Assembly: GCA_035967975.1 (NCBI GenBank)
Contig: JAWQFQ010000014.1
Location: forward strand, 1 to 64,000
Reading direction: 5' to 3'
Length of the DNA: 64,000 nt
DNA from: Scytonema sp035967975
Lineage (GTDB): Bacteria; Cyanobacteriota; Cyanobacteriia; Cyanobacteriales; Nostocaceae
The notes under the pieces are model-generated. The model saw only the letters and a list, made by a program, of their open reading frames with translations. It was not told the DNA's origin and made no database searches. The translations under genes and the position numbers were made by a program. Below are positions 50,138 to 59,234 of the stretch, one piece after another. The stretch's first letter is position 1, and each line of letters begins with the position of its first letter.

Positions 50138-52588
50138 ATGAGTGCAGGACTGCCGAGAGAGCTAAATAATCAATGTCGCCAAGTTCTCTTGCAATGCGAT
50201 GAGTTTAACGATTACGAGACTCTGATTGCAGTTTTCGTCACTGATGAACTACTTCCATTTAAATATGAAATTAGAAAGGCAAATAGTCGAAAGCAACTAG
50301 TTGACTTTTGTATAGGAGATTTAATAGGAAAATTTACAAATAGCGGTGAGCCTGTTTTAGCAATTTTGTTAGCTACTTTACAAGATAAGTACCATCCTGG
50401 GGATCGGCTACATGGTGAATTGAGAGAACTGTATGGGGCTGTAAAGCAATTTATTACCGTGGAGAGTAACCAAATTATGCTCCACAAAACTAATGCTATT
50501 GAAAATTTTTGCCAATTAGCAAGCTCCTTAGAAAAATGTGTTGAAAAACGAGTGGTAGGGTTAGAAGAAATTCCGGAAATAGCTGTGTGGGAAGGGCGAA
50601 CTCAGTTAATAGAGCAATTACAATCTAAATTGCTGCAACCTGGAATTAAGACAGATTCTACAAAGATTCTACCTAAAGTTATAGTATTGTTGGGTCAAGG
50701 AGGAATAGGTAAAACAAGTTTAGCTGTTAAACTTTTAGAATCAGTGGGTGTGACGTTTAAACCACCTTCTCTAGCTTTTGAAAGTCCTTATGATGGTGTG
50801 ATTTTCTTCCGAGTAAAAGAAGGAAGCAGATTTGATGAAATTGCTCAATTCTTCTTGAATGCGTTAGAAATTGAAACGGCAAAATCAGCAAATAATGCTC
50901 AACAAAAAATTAACTTTATATTGGCGAAACTATTACAGCAGCGATTTTTAATCTTGATTGATGAACTGGAGGTAATGTTACACCCAGCAAGCCATCCTTT
51001 AGCTGGATATGCTATTTGTGAAGAATTGGGTGTTTTGCTAAATGATTTAACGTATAAAAACCACCAATCTCAAATTATTATAACCTGTAGAGAAAAACCA
51101 TCTAATTTGGCAGATTCGCGTCATCAAGGTTCCCAACCAGACTCAGAGTTAGTGCATTTAGAAACTCTGGCAGGTGTATCAATTGAAGCAGGTATGAGAA
51201 TTTTACAGCAACGTCGGCTTACAGATAGTGACGAAGATTTGCAATGGGTAGCAGAACGTGTAGATGGATATGTATTTTTACTTACTCAATTAGCTGCTAT
51301 TGCTAAAGGTAAACCTGGATATCTTCGCAAACATCCAGAATTGATAACAAAAAATGCTGCCAAACTTTTGAGAGTTCAATTTGATCGTCAAAGTGAAGAG
51401 GGAAGGGAACTTTTACCACGTATATGTGTATTGCGTGAGCCTATTAATATTAAAGGTCTAACATTTTTACGTTTATATACAGATGATTGGGTTAAAGAAG
51501 GTGACTTAATAAAGCCTATTAAACTAGAAAAAAGATATGAAAATAGTGATATAGAGATTGACAAAACACAGTTAATCATAGAACGATTAGTTGATAATTG
51601 TTTAGTTGAATCGTATTACAACAAACAAGAGTGCGAACATTATTATGGCTTGCATAGGATTATTAAAGATTTTTTACAAGAAGAGTTTATAAATAAGTTA
51701 CCCGCTCTTATACAAAGAGTTTACTTGTATTATCGGGCAGCTAAAAATATATATGATACTCCTAAAAGCATCAAAGATTTATATCCATGTTTAGAAGCTC
51801 AATACTTATCGTTCTATTTAGGAAATTACAAGGAAGCATACAAATTATTGAACTCCAGTGCAAAAAAATATTTAAAGCGTTGGGGTTACTGGCATTTATT
51901 GCAAGAACTGTATGAAAAACTTTTGCCATATCTAAGTAACATTGAACTCTCTGAATGTCTACACTCATTAGGAGAAAGCTATTTTGATTTTGGTGATTGG
52001 CAGTTAGCAGAAAAATACTTCAATATGGCTTTGTCTATAGCTCAGGAGCAGAGTTATGAGAATTTAGAAGAGATGTCTACTCTTTCATTGCAATTAATTG
52101 AAAGTGAACGTCAAAGCAGGGATTTAGAAGAACAAAGTTATCAGTTAAGACTGCAATCACAGCATGAAAATTATGACTGGGCTAGAATGCATAATTTTTA
52201 TCAATTTTTGGATGATTGCAATCGTCAGAGTTGGAGTATAAAAGCAGAAACATACAAAAAAAAATTACAATTTTACGAAGAATTATCTAGTTTTCCTGAG
52301 TTTGAAATTAATATTGCTGAAACTACAGGAAATTTAGGGGAAGCTGAATTTTATATTGGTAATTTTGAATCAGCAGAAGGAATTTTAAAAGCAGCTTTAG
52401 CTAAGATGCAGGAGATGTGTATGGTTAAACATATTGCATTGACTAACTATCGGTTAGCCAAGCTAGAACATCGACGTGGCAATGTAAAAATGGCAGAAGG
52501 TTATTATAATACAGCTTGCCAAATATATCTAAATTTAGGGGCAGTAAAAGAGTTAGAAAAAATTGAGCGAGAATGGAGACGAATGTAG
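50138..52588 (+). CDS. EAD-STAND NTPase with TPR-like C-terminus
   Basis: This is an 816-residue protein. An EAD-like helical domain (about 1-105) begins LPRELNNQCRQVLLQCDEF, like the effector proteins nearby. The NB-ARC/STAND NTPase has Walker A GQGGIGKTS (186-194) and Walker B LILIDELE (271-278), both intact. Winged-helix-like and helical repeats follow, with TPR-like units from about 570 to 816 (for example LHSLGESYFDFGDWQLAEKYF). No enzymatic effector domain is present in the chain. Its output would therefore be recruitment of an EAD-bearing effector on activation, which is inferred. It is divergent from 49916. Confidence 0.8.
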   Translation: MSAGLPRELNNQCRQVLLQCDEFNDYETLIAVFVTDELLPFKYEIRKANSRKQLVDFCIGDLIGKFTNSGEPVLAILLATLQDKYHPGDRLHGELRELYGAVKQFITVESNQIMLHKTNAIENFCQLASSLEKCVEKRVVGLEEIPEIAVWEGRTQLIEQLQSKLLQPGIKTDSTKILPKVIVLLGQGGIGKTSLAVKLLESVGVTFKPPSLAFESPYDGVIFFRVKEGSRFDEIAQFFLNALEIETAKSANNAQQKINFILAKLLQQRFLILIDELEVMLHPASHPLAGYAICEELGVLLNDLTYKNHQSQIIITCREKPSNLADSRHQGSQPDSELVHLETLAGVSIEAGMRILQQRRLTDSDEDLQWVAERVDGYVFLLTQLAAIAKGKPGYLRKHPELITKNAAKLLRVQFDRQSEEGRELLPRICVLREPINIKGLTFLRLYTDDWVKEGDLIKPIKLEKRYENSDIEIDKTQLIIERLVDNCLVESYYNKQECEHYYGLHRIIKDFLQEEFINKLPALIQRVYLYYRAAKNIYDTPKSIKDLYPCLEAQYLSFYLGNYKEAYKLLNSSAKKYLKRWGYWHLLQELYEKLLPYLSNIELSECLHSLGESYFDFGDWQLAEKYFNMALSIAQEQSYENLEEMSTLSLQLIESERQSRDLEEQSYQLRLQSQHENYDWARMHNFYQFLDDCNRQSWSIKAETYKKKLQFYEELSSFPEFEINIAETTGNLGEAEFYIGNFESAEGILKAALAKMQEMCMVKHIALTNYRLAKLEHRRGNVKMAEGYYNTACQIYLNLGAVKELEKIEREWRRM

Positions 52589-52700
52589 TAATTGTGATTT
52601 TCTCGCAGATATCAAGTATAGTAAGGTTTTTAAAATTATTTTTATTCAGTGGTTATAATCCAAATACAGATAGATGAACTTATATTTACTGGCTGAAATT

Positions 52701-55700
52701 TCATTCTTTTTTCGTTTGAGACGAAGAAGAATCGGGCTGGTTTGACTTGCTACTTTGAGTTACCGAGTTTTCAATCATCTCCTTACTTTCTGCACCTGTG
52801 ATGGGAGTCCTACGACCGCCCGCAGCTCGTAAACTGTCTAAATCCTCAACTGGTACGTTGAGGATAGCATCTAAAATGTGCGGACGGGTTTCGTACCAGA
52901 GGGCGATCGCATTTGAGATTTCTTCAACATCATCTGGGAGGGTTGCCAGCAATTTTAGTACATCAGTACGGTCTTCTGCCGTTAATAGCTCAGGTTGGTT
53001 TTGTAATATGTATACAAAAGTTAAAATATTTTCTTCGTAAGGTGACATTTTTGACTCCATTTGACCAATATAACAGAATGCTGCCCAGTAAAGAGGGTTC
53101 CCAAATGGATGTTCTTCTGTTTCAGACCTGCTAAATTTACGACGTAGGTTCATTCTAGATGTCGCATCTAATAGTAGCTGATTTTCTTCAATCCATTTTG
53201 TTAGTTCACTTACTGTGATATCTCGAAGCCATATTTGGGCTTGACTGAGGGCAACAGCTACTGTAGAACCTGTATATAGATTCTGATAAAATTTAATCAT
53301 CAACAAAGCTGTTGATAAATCATTAACTGACCATAAACTGCCTACTACGCTAGTAGTACCTGCAACAATAAAAGCACTGGGAAAGCCGATATATTCATCA
53401 CTAACACTTGTAAAGTCTGTTAAGGCTGTTTCATCAGCTGAGAGAGTAACTAAGCGACATTGACTTAGGTTGAGATTAAAGATTTCTGCTAAAGTAAGGC
53501 ATTCGCTTAGGTCAATAGTTCCAGAAATGTTGGCATCGGCTAAGATTAAAGCTGACTCTAGAGGAGAGTTCAAATTAAAGTAACCATGACTAGAAAAATG
53601 TACACAGTGAGCAGACTTGAGTAGCTGTTTTATAACTTCTGTCTTGTTTGCAGTTTTTCCTACCAACACATTTTTATTGGTAAAGTATTGTTCAATACTT
53701 TCTACCTCTATCTTGCTATAACTCAAGTCCCCGGTGGGATTTTGGATAGCGAAAAGATTACTAAATTCAGAACGTTGCCTAGTTTGGACTAATTGCAATA
53801 GCTGACAACTAGGTACATATCCTAAGCCGTTAGGGAATAAGTCAATTAAGTATGATTCCCCTACAGGTAAAGCATGAAGTGGTAACAAGTGCAAGAAGCG
53901 ATGGGGAATGAGGATTAATCTATTACAGTGTTTGGGTATTTGGGTTAATATTTCCTCAATATGCAAAATGGAAGCTAATTTTTTGAGTTCTTCCCCTAAG
54001 CTTTTCCACCATTGGTCTTTTTGCTGGTCGTAGTTCTGCAAGTATTGATTTAACCAATTTTCTAAAGCTTCTCTGTCTTCTGGTTGAGATTGCCAAACAA
54101 CTTCTCCTCTTTTTGTGACAATAAACGCCAAAATTTTGTCATTGAGAATAAACCACTCAATAATGGCTATGCGCTCATCTAAAGAAGCTTGAAAAGAGTC
54201 AAATTTGAAACCAGAACAAACTCTTAAGTAGTGGTTTTGCAATTCATTATGCTGCTGTCGCAATTCCTGGAGATGCTGTGCTAGGACTTTTGGATTTTCA
54301 GCTTTACCATTTTGGATTTGATATTGTCCTGTGGCTATTTCATCCCTGTATGTTTCTAGTTGAGTGACAACATCTGGGGGGAAGATGGTTTCAGAGTCAC
54401 GTTCGAGAATAAGTTCAACTAAATTGCGGGTTTTGCTACGTTCAACATATTCAATCGCTTCCGCGATATTACTTAATTCCAGACAAACTTCTACCATGCA
54501 GCTATAAAGTTTGTTCCATTCTTGGGCTTGTTTGCGTTTGGTTTCCTCCCCAAAAATTATTTCTGACCGTAAAGATTCTACTGTGGCGGCAGATTTAAAG
54601 GCGTTGTAAGCTGAGGTAAACTGCTTTGCTTTTTGGTAAGCTATCCCCATGTTAAATAAAGTTTCTGCATAGTTTTGGGGAAAAGCATCAAAGGTATAAA
54701 CTCTCAGAGTTTCTTGCAAACAAGCAATCGCTATTTCTAAATTCTCAGCTTTATTCCCTCTGATTCTATTAAGGTAAGCAGTAGCTAGATTATTTTGCGT
54801 TTCTGCCCAATCAATGGGAAAAGCGTCAATAGTTCTAACTCTCAGAGCATCTTGGAAACAAGCGATCGCCAATTCAATATTTTCGGCTCGTTCTCCTAAG
54901 ATTCTGTTACAGTAAGCAGTAGCTAGATTATTTTGCGTCTCTGCCCAATCATAGGGCAAAGCTTCGAGAGTTCTTACTTGCAACGCGGCAGCAAAAGCAG
55001 CGATCGCATTTTCGATGTTATCTGTCCTGTCTCCTTTGATTCTATCCCTGTAGGCAAGTCCGAGATTATTTTGCGTTGCTGCCCAATCTAGAGGCAAAGC
55101 TTCCCTGGTTCTGACACTCGAAGCAGCTTGGTATGCAGCGATCGCCGTTTCCAGGTTTTCTGCCCTATCCCCCCGAATTCTGTTACGGTAAGCGGTTCCT
55201 AGATTATTTTGTGTCAAAGCCCAGTGATATGGGAACGATTCACGGGTGTATACTTGTAAGGCAGCAGAATAAGTAGCGATCGCCCTTTCCAGATTTTCAG
55301 CCCTGTCTCCTATGATTCTGTCACGGTAAGCGGTTCCGAGATTATTTTGCGTCTCTGCCCAGTTTTGGGGAAAAGCACTGCGCGTGTACACTTGTAAGGC
55401 AGCAGAAAAAGCAGCGATCGCCCTTTCCAAGTTTTCTGCCCTCTCCCCCAGAATTCTGTCACGGTAAGCGGTTCCCAGATTATTTTGTGTCAAAGCCCAT
55501 TGTTGAGGAAAACTAGTGCGGGTAAAAATTTCTAGTACAGATAAAAAAGTGGCTATCGCATATTCTAAATTTTTAGCTTTCTCTCCCTTAATCCTGCTAA
55601 TGTAAGCAGTTCCCAAAGCATTTTGTGTAGCAGCCCATTCATAGGGAAAGGCACTGCGGGTTCTCACTTCTAAAGCCGCAGCAAATGCAGCGATCGCACA

Positions 55701-57098
55701 TTCTAGATTTTCAGCTTTCTCTCCCCAAATTCTGTTAATGTAAGCAATCCCTAAGTTAATTTGTGTACCTGCCCAATCTTGGGGAAAATCATCGCGAGTA
55801 AGGATTTGCAGCGCAGCCAAACAAGATGCAATTGCCTGTTCTAAATTCTCCGCTTTATTTCCCTGAATTCTATTAATGTAAGCTTCCCCCAAACTAATTT
55901 GTGTCAAAGCCCAATCTTGAGGAAAATCATCGCGGTTGAAGATTTGGAGTGCAGCCAAGAAATAAGTAAGTGCCTGTTCTAAATTCTCCGCTTTATTTCC
56001 CTGAATTCTGTCTCTATAAGCATTACCTAAGAGTGCCTGTATGCCTGCCCAATTTTTAGGAAACACCTCACGGGTAAAGACTGTTAGCACTATTTCATAA
56101 CCAGTAATAGCAATCTCTATGTTCCTGGCTCTAGAACCCAAGGGAAACTGAGTTAGCAAAATACTAAAATTGCTGATGACTGTAGCTCGTGATTGCGCTT
56201 CATCTGGCTGCGCTTCTGTCAAGTTATTTTTTGCCCAAAGCCGCAACACTTCTACTAAATGTTCATTCAGTTTTTCTATATTCTTTTGCAGAAATGAGTA
56301 AACTACTTGTGCATCACTATTACTTTCCGAAATTATTTGCAACAATCTTTGCAAGAAAGCTAATTCTACTTCAATTAAAGGAGCTTCAACTTCATCAGGA
56401 ATCGATAAATTGACTCCAGCAATCTCAACCTGAAGTTCCCGCCTTTGCAGTTTGCTAAATTCTTCTGCCGCACCCTCTAAATCCCCAGTAGTGTAACTCA
56501 ACATTCCGCGAGCATAAGTCATCAGTGGTGCTTCAAATTCGGCCAATGCTTCTGGAATGGCTTCTATAGATGATGCTATACGAAACAGTTCTTTCCAGTT
56601 TTCCTGTTTGAATCTCGACTCAAGAGCTTTTGCTAATTCACGATTAACTTGATTGGGTTGACTATGAGCAAGTACTATCCAATGTTGAGGTTGGGTTAAA
56701 TCTTTTTCTTCTCCTTCTTCGCTGCCAAATTGCTGTCTTAAATAATGGCTATAAAACTCTGCTAATTTATCTAATTGCTTGTCAAAGCGCTTATCTTCCT
56801 TAAGTTCTGTTAGCAACAGATTTCGCACAGCAACATCCATTTCGTAAAGTTCATAACCTACCTCACGACACAAACGAGACAGAAGTATGCGAGCAACTGC
56901 TGTCCAAGGGGCTTGGGGTACAAAACGCAGCCAAATTTGATAAAGTAAATCTGGTGTAAGTGTTTGTGGAAATGCTGCATGACAAGCCAAGTCTAGATGT
57001 GCTCGATCAAATTTTTGGGCAAATCCTACGACTCGCTCCATAGCTATGTCTAAATTTGTTGCACTTGTTTCACTCATAGTAACTATGACAACATCCAC
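52701..57098 (-). CDS. TPR-CHAT protein with a pseudo-catalytic site
   Basis: This is a 1465-residue protein. A helical N-terminus (1-325) is followed by eleven tandem 46-residue TPR-type units (about 330-840, consensus LERAIAAFSAALQVYTR..FP..WA.TQNNLGTAYR.RI.G). A coiled-coil linker (about 870-1000) leads to the CHAT domain (about 1020-1345). The CHAT histidine is present (SSHG, His 1171), but the catalytic cysteine position reads LSADETAL with Asp 1222, so protease activity is doubtful. A C-terminal tail (1346-1465) contains a helical block and LRAAGGRRTPITG. It overlaps the vWA gene by 16 bp as last gene of the operon. Confidence 0.82.
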   Translation of the reverse strand: MDVVIVTMSETSATNLDIAMERVVGFAQKFDRAHLDLACHAAFPQTLTPDLLYQIWLRFVPQAPWTAVARILLSRLCREVGYELYEMDVAVRNLLLTELKEDKRFDKQLDKLAEFYSHYLRQQFGSEEGEEKDLTQPQHWIVLAHSQPNQVNRELAKALESRFKQENWKELFRIASSIEAIPEALAEFEAPLMTYARGMLSYTTGDLEGAAEEFSKLQRRELQVEIAGVNLSIPDEVEAPLIEVELAFLQRLLQIISESNSDAQVVYSFLQKNIEKLNEHLVEVLRLWAKNNLTEAQPDEAQSRATVISNFSILLTQFPLGSRARNIEIAITGYEIVLTVFTREVFPKNWAGIQALLGNAYRDRIQGNKAENLEQALTYFLAALQIFNRDDFPQDWALTQISLGEAYINRIQGNKAENLEQAIASCLAALQILTRDDFPQDWAGTQINLGIAYINRIWGEKAENLECAIAAFAAALEVRTRSAFPYEWAATQNALGTAYISRIKGEKAKNLEYAIATFLSVLEIFTRTSFPQQWALTQNNLGTAYRDRILGERAENLERAIAAFSAALQVYTRSAFPQNWAETQNNLGTAYRDRIIGDRAENLERAIATYSAALQVYTRESFPYHWALTQNNLGTAYRNRIRGDRAENLETAIAAYQAASSVRTREALPLDWAATQNNLGLAYRDRIKGDRTDNIENAIAAFAAALQVRTLEALPYDWAETQNNLATAYCNRILGERAENIELAIACFQDALRVRTIDAFPIDWAETQNNLATAYLNRIRGNKAENLEIAIACLQETLRVYTFDAFPQNYAETLFNMGIAYQKAKQFTSAYNAFKSAATVESLRSEIIFGEETKRKQAQEWNKLYSCMVEVCLELSNIAEAIEYVERSKTRNLVELILERDSETIFPPDVVTQLETYRDEIATGQYQIQNGKAENPKVLAQHLQELRQQHNELQNHYLRVCSGFKFDSFQASLDERIAIIEWFILNDKILAFIVTKRGEVVWQSQPEDREALENWLNQYLQNYDQQKDQWWKSLGEELKKLASILHIEEILTQIPKHCNRLILIPHRFLHLLPLHALPVGESYLIDLFPNGLGYVPSCQLLQLVQTRQRSEFSNLFAIQNPTGDLSYSKIEVESIEQYFTNKNVLVGKTANKTEVIKQLLKSAHCVHFSSHGYFNLNSPLESALILADANISGTIDLSECLTLAEIFNLNLSQCRLVTLSADETALTDFTSVSDEYIGFPSAFIVAGTTSVVGSLWSVNDLSTALLMIKFYQNLYTGSTVAVALSQAQIWLRDITVSELTKWIEENQLLLDATSRMNLRRKFSRSETEEHPFGNPLYWAAFCYIGQMESKMSPYEENILTFVYILQNQPELLTAEDRTDVLKLLATLPDDVEEISNAIALWYETRPHILDAILNVPVEDLDSLRAAGGRRTPITGAESKEMIENSVTQSSKSNQPDSSSSQTKKE
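54862..55697. repeat. 138-bp TPR repeats with phased HIP1 octamers
   Basis: GCGATCGC occurs at 54862, 55000, 55138, 55276, 55414 and 55690, exactly 138 bp or a multiple apart. At the expected 55552 the site is GCTATCGC. The octamer falls at the same codons (AIA) of each 46-residue TPR unit. Outside these units the spacing is irregular. Confidence 0.9.
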
Positions 57099-58300
57099 TG
57101 ATAGGGATGCTCCCAGTAAACATAGCGACCGCGTAAAGTGTTAATAGCTGCACTAAGTCCTTCACGGCTCATTTCAAACATTGGCACAAAACGAGCAATT
57201 TCACCAGCTGTAGTATACTCCCAGCTATCGTTGGGCATGGGATTAAGCCAAGCATAATAATTTACTGATTGCTGAAGCTGTTCAATGAAAAATCGAGTAT
57301 ACTCGATTCGTCCTGGATTATAGTTACCTCGTGCAGCACCAGCATCGCTAACAATTAGTACGGATGTTTTTTTATCAAGAGATTCTAGAAAGTTCGTTAT
57401 TAGTTGAGCTTTCAGCCGAGTTGGGTCACTATAAAGATATTTTTCCGGGTAGTTCTGGAAGTAGTAAACACTGGTTTGCTTAATGTTTCCACCCCGTTTA
57501 GCTTTATCTATTAATTGACGGGAGAGATGATGAAAAGGCACCATTGAGCCGCCTTGATCGACCAGTAATACCAGTTTAACTTGGTTGGTGTAGCGTGACA
57601 TCATCACTGGTTCAGGTAAAATACCGTAGCGACAATTTTTTTCTACCGTACCCGTTACATCTAATTCCTTCAATGTCCCTTCGCGTACTTGACGACGTAG
57701 AAAACGCCAACCCTGCTTCATCTCTCTGCTAGTTACTGGTAAGTACTCAGCTGATAAATCTGTGGGGTAGTAGTTCATTTCAAAGCTGTTAGGCTGATTG
57801 CTGCGAACTGCTTGAATGACCTGCTCCGGTTCAATTTCTTGCGCTATGTCAACAGGTGGGCTTGGTTCAGCAACTGGTTTTGGAGGCTGAGTTGGTTGAT
57901 TTTCAAGCGGTGCTTGATTAGATTCTTCGGAGATAGGTATTGATGTCGAGGAATCAACAGTTGCTTGTGGCTTTGTTAATGAATTTACAGGTTGAGGTGT
58001 TTTGGGTGTTTCGACCGCAGGTTTTACTGGTTCGGTAGTGGAAGATTGATTGATATAAGTTTGGGGTTGAGCTAGCACTTCATCAAAAAGTCGATTGAGC
58101 AGACGGGCTTCTTGCTCAGATTTTGTCCATAGTGTACAGCACAGGCGCTCTAACGTTTGGCGATCGCCCATACCAAATCCACCTTGCAACGCCTGTAGTG
58201 CCAACATATAATCTTCAACACCCAAGGGAAAACCGTATGACCGCAATTTTTTAAATAAAATTAACAAAACATTGAGTAAAGGAATTTCAACGGGATTCAT
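57083..58300 (-). CDS. vWA-domain (CoxE-like) protein of a MoxR system
   Basis: This 405-residue protein has an N-terminal helical part (1-85) and a Pro/Ser/Thr-rich linker (about 88-155). A C-terminal von Willebrand A domain (about 225-400) begins VKLVLLVDQGGSMVPF. The MIDAS reads DxGxS (248-252) rather than DxSxS, and a later acidic motif is IVSDAGAARG. vWA proteins act with MoxR AAA+ ATPases as a chaperone or activation pair. It overlaps MoxR by 14 bp and the TPR-CHAT gene by 16 bp. This fits the vWA-MoxR-containing ternary conflict systems described by comparative genomics. Confidence 0.82.
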   Translation of the reverse strand: MNPVEIPLLNVLLILFKKLRSYGFPLGVEDYMLALQALQGGFGMGDRQTLERLCCTLWTKSEQEARLLNRLFDEVLAQPQTYINQSSTTEPVKPAVETPKTPQPVNSLTKPQATVDSSTSIPISEESNQAPLENQPTQPPKPVAEPSPPVDIAQEIEPEQVIQAVRSNQPNSFEMNYYPTDLSAEYLPVTSREMKQGWRFLRRQVREGTLKELDVTGTVEKNCRYGILPEPVMMSRYTNQVKLVLLVDQGGSMVPFHHLSRQLIDKAKRGGNIKQTSVYYFQNYPEKYLYSDPTRLKAQLITNFLESLDKKTSVLIVSDAGAARGNYNPGRIEYTRFFIEQLQQSVNYYAWLNPMPNDSWEYTTAGEIARFVPMFEMSREGLSAAINTLRGRYVYWEHPYQWMLS

Positions 58301-59234
58301 TTTTTTCCTCCCGTGGCGGACTTAAATAGTCTCGATAATCTTTCCAAGACTTTAGCAGTATCCCAGCAAACGGAAGTTCACCTTTGAGTTTCTTCAAAAC
58401 CTCGTCTTCCGGATATCGTCGCAATATTGTAAACCAGTCAATTAACTCACTAGTACTCACTTTTTTACCAGTTTTCCCGATATCTTTTTCCATCTGCGTT
58501 CGCAGTAGTTGGAAGCGTCTAACTGCTGCTCCTATAACGGCTGGTTGTGAGTCTGGAAAGTGGGCGTTAATAATTTTGACTAATTCAGATTCTTCAGGAA
58601 ACTTAATATAGTGGAATAAGCAACGACGTAGGAAAGCATCAGGTAAATCTTTCTCGTCATTGCTGGTAATAAATATAATTGGAGGTTCCTTTGGGTTTGC
58701 TTTGATTTCCTCTCCCGTTTCTTGAATGGGAAATCGTCCCTCATCTAGCGCTTGAAGTAAGTCGTTGGGGAAGTCAATATCGGCTTTGTCAATTTCATCA
58801 ATAAGAACTACAGTACGTTGCGATTTTAAGAGCGAGTTTTGAAAGGCACGACCCAACGGACCCAGCTTGATATAATTTTTAGGGTCATTAACTTTTGAGC
58901 GTTTCTGCTCATCAAGCTGTGCTAATTGGGCATCTTGCAGACGAGCGATCGCATCATAAGTGTAAAAACCATCTTTTGCCCTAGTTGTAGACTGAATATA
59001 CCAAGACTCATAAGGTAAGCTGAGTTCATTGGCTACAGCACGAGCCAAGCGAGTTTTACCACAACCTGGTTCTCCCTTGAGCAACAAAGGGCGTTTTTGT
59101 AAGAAAATCGTTAGATTTACTGCCTCAACCAACTCTGGCGAGGGTATGTAAGGTTCACGTCCATCAAGTTCGCGTTCCTGCGATGAGGGTTGCTTTTCGC
59201 CTGTGTAGATGCGAGGTATTATCGAATCTGACAT
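58287..59234 (-). CDS. MoxR-type AAA+ ATPase
   Basis: This 315-residue ATPase has Walker A GEPGCGKTRLA (about 54-64), Walker B VVLIDEIDKADIDFPNDLLQALDEGRF, sensor 1 IIFITSNDEKDLPDAFLRRC and an arginine finger region. This is the MoxR class. It probably remodels or activates the vWA protein and its client, here plausibly the TPR-CHAT or iSTAND-like protein encoded in the same operon. It overlaps the upstream gene by 16 bp and the downstream gene by 14 bp. Confidence 0.87.
   Translation of the reverse strand: MSDSIIPRIYTGEKQPSSQERELDGREPYIPSPELVEAVNLTIFLQKRPLLLKGEPGCGKTRLARAVANELSLPYESWYIQSTTRAKDGFYTYDAIARLQDAQLAQLDEQKRSKVNDPKNYIKLGPLGRAFQNSLLKSQRTVVLIDEIDKADIDFPNDLLQALDEGRFPIQETGEEIKANPKEPPIIFITSNDEKDLPDAFLRRCLFHYIKFPEESELVKIINAHFPDSQPAVIGAAVRRFQLLRTQMEKDIGKTGKKVSTSELIDWFTILRRYPEDEVLKKLKGELPFAGILLKSWKDYRDYLSPPREEKNESR

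Noticed and set aside
52798..53134. Plus-strand frames antisense to the TPR-CHAT C-terminus
   Set aside because: Shadows of the real gene, with no start signals.
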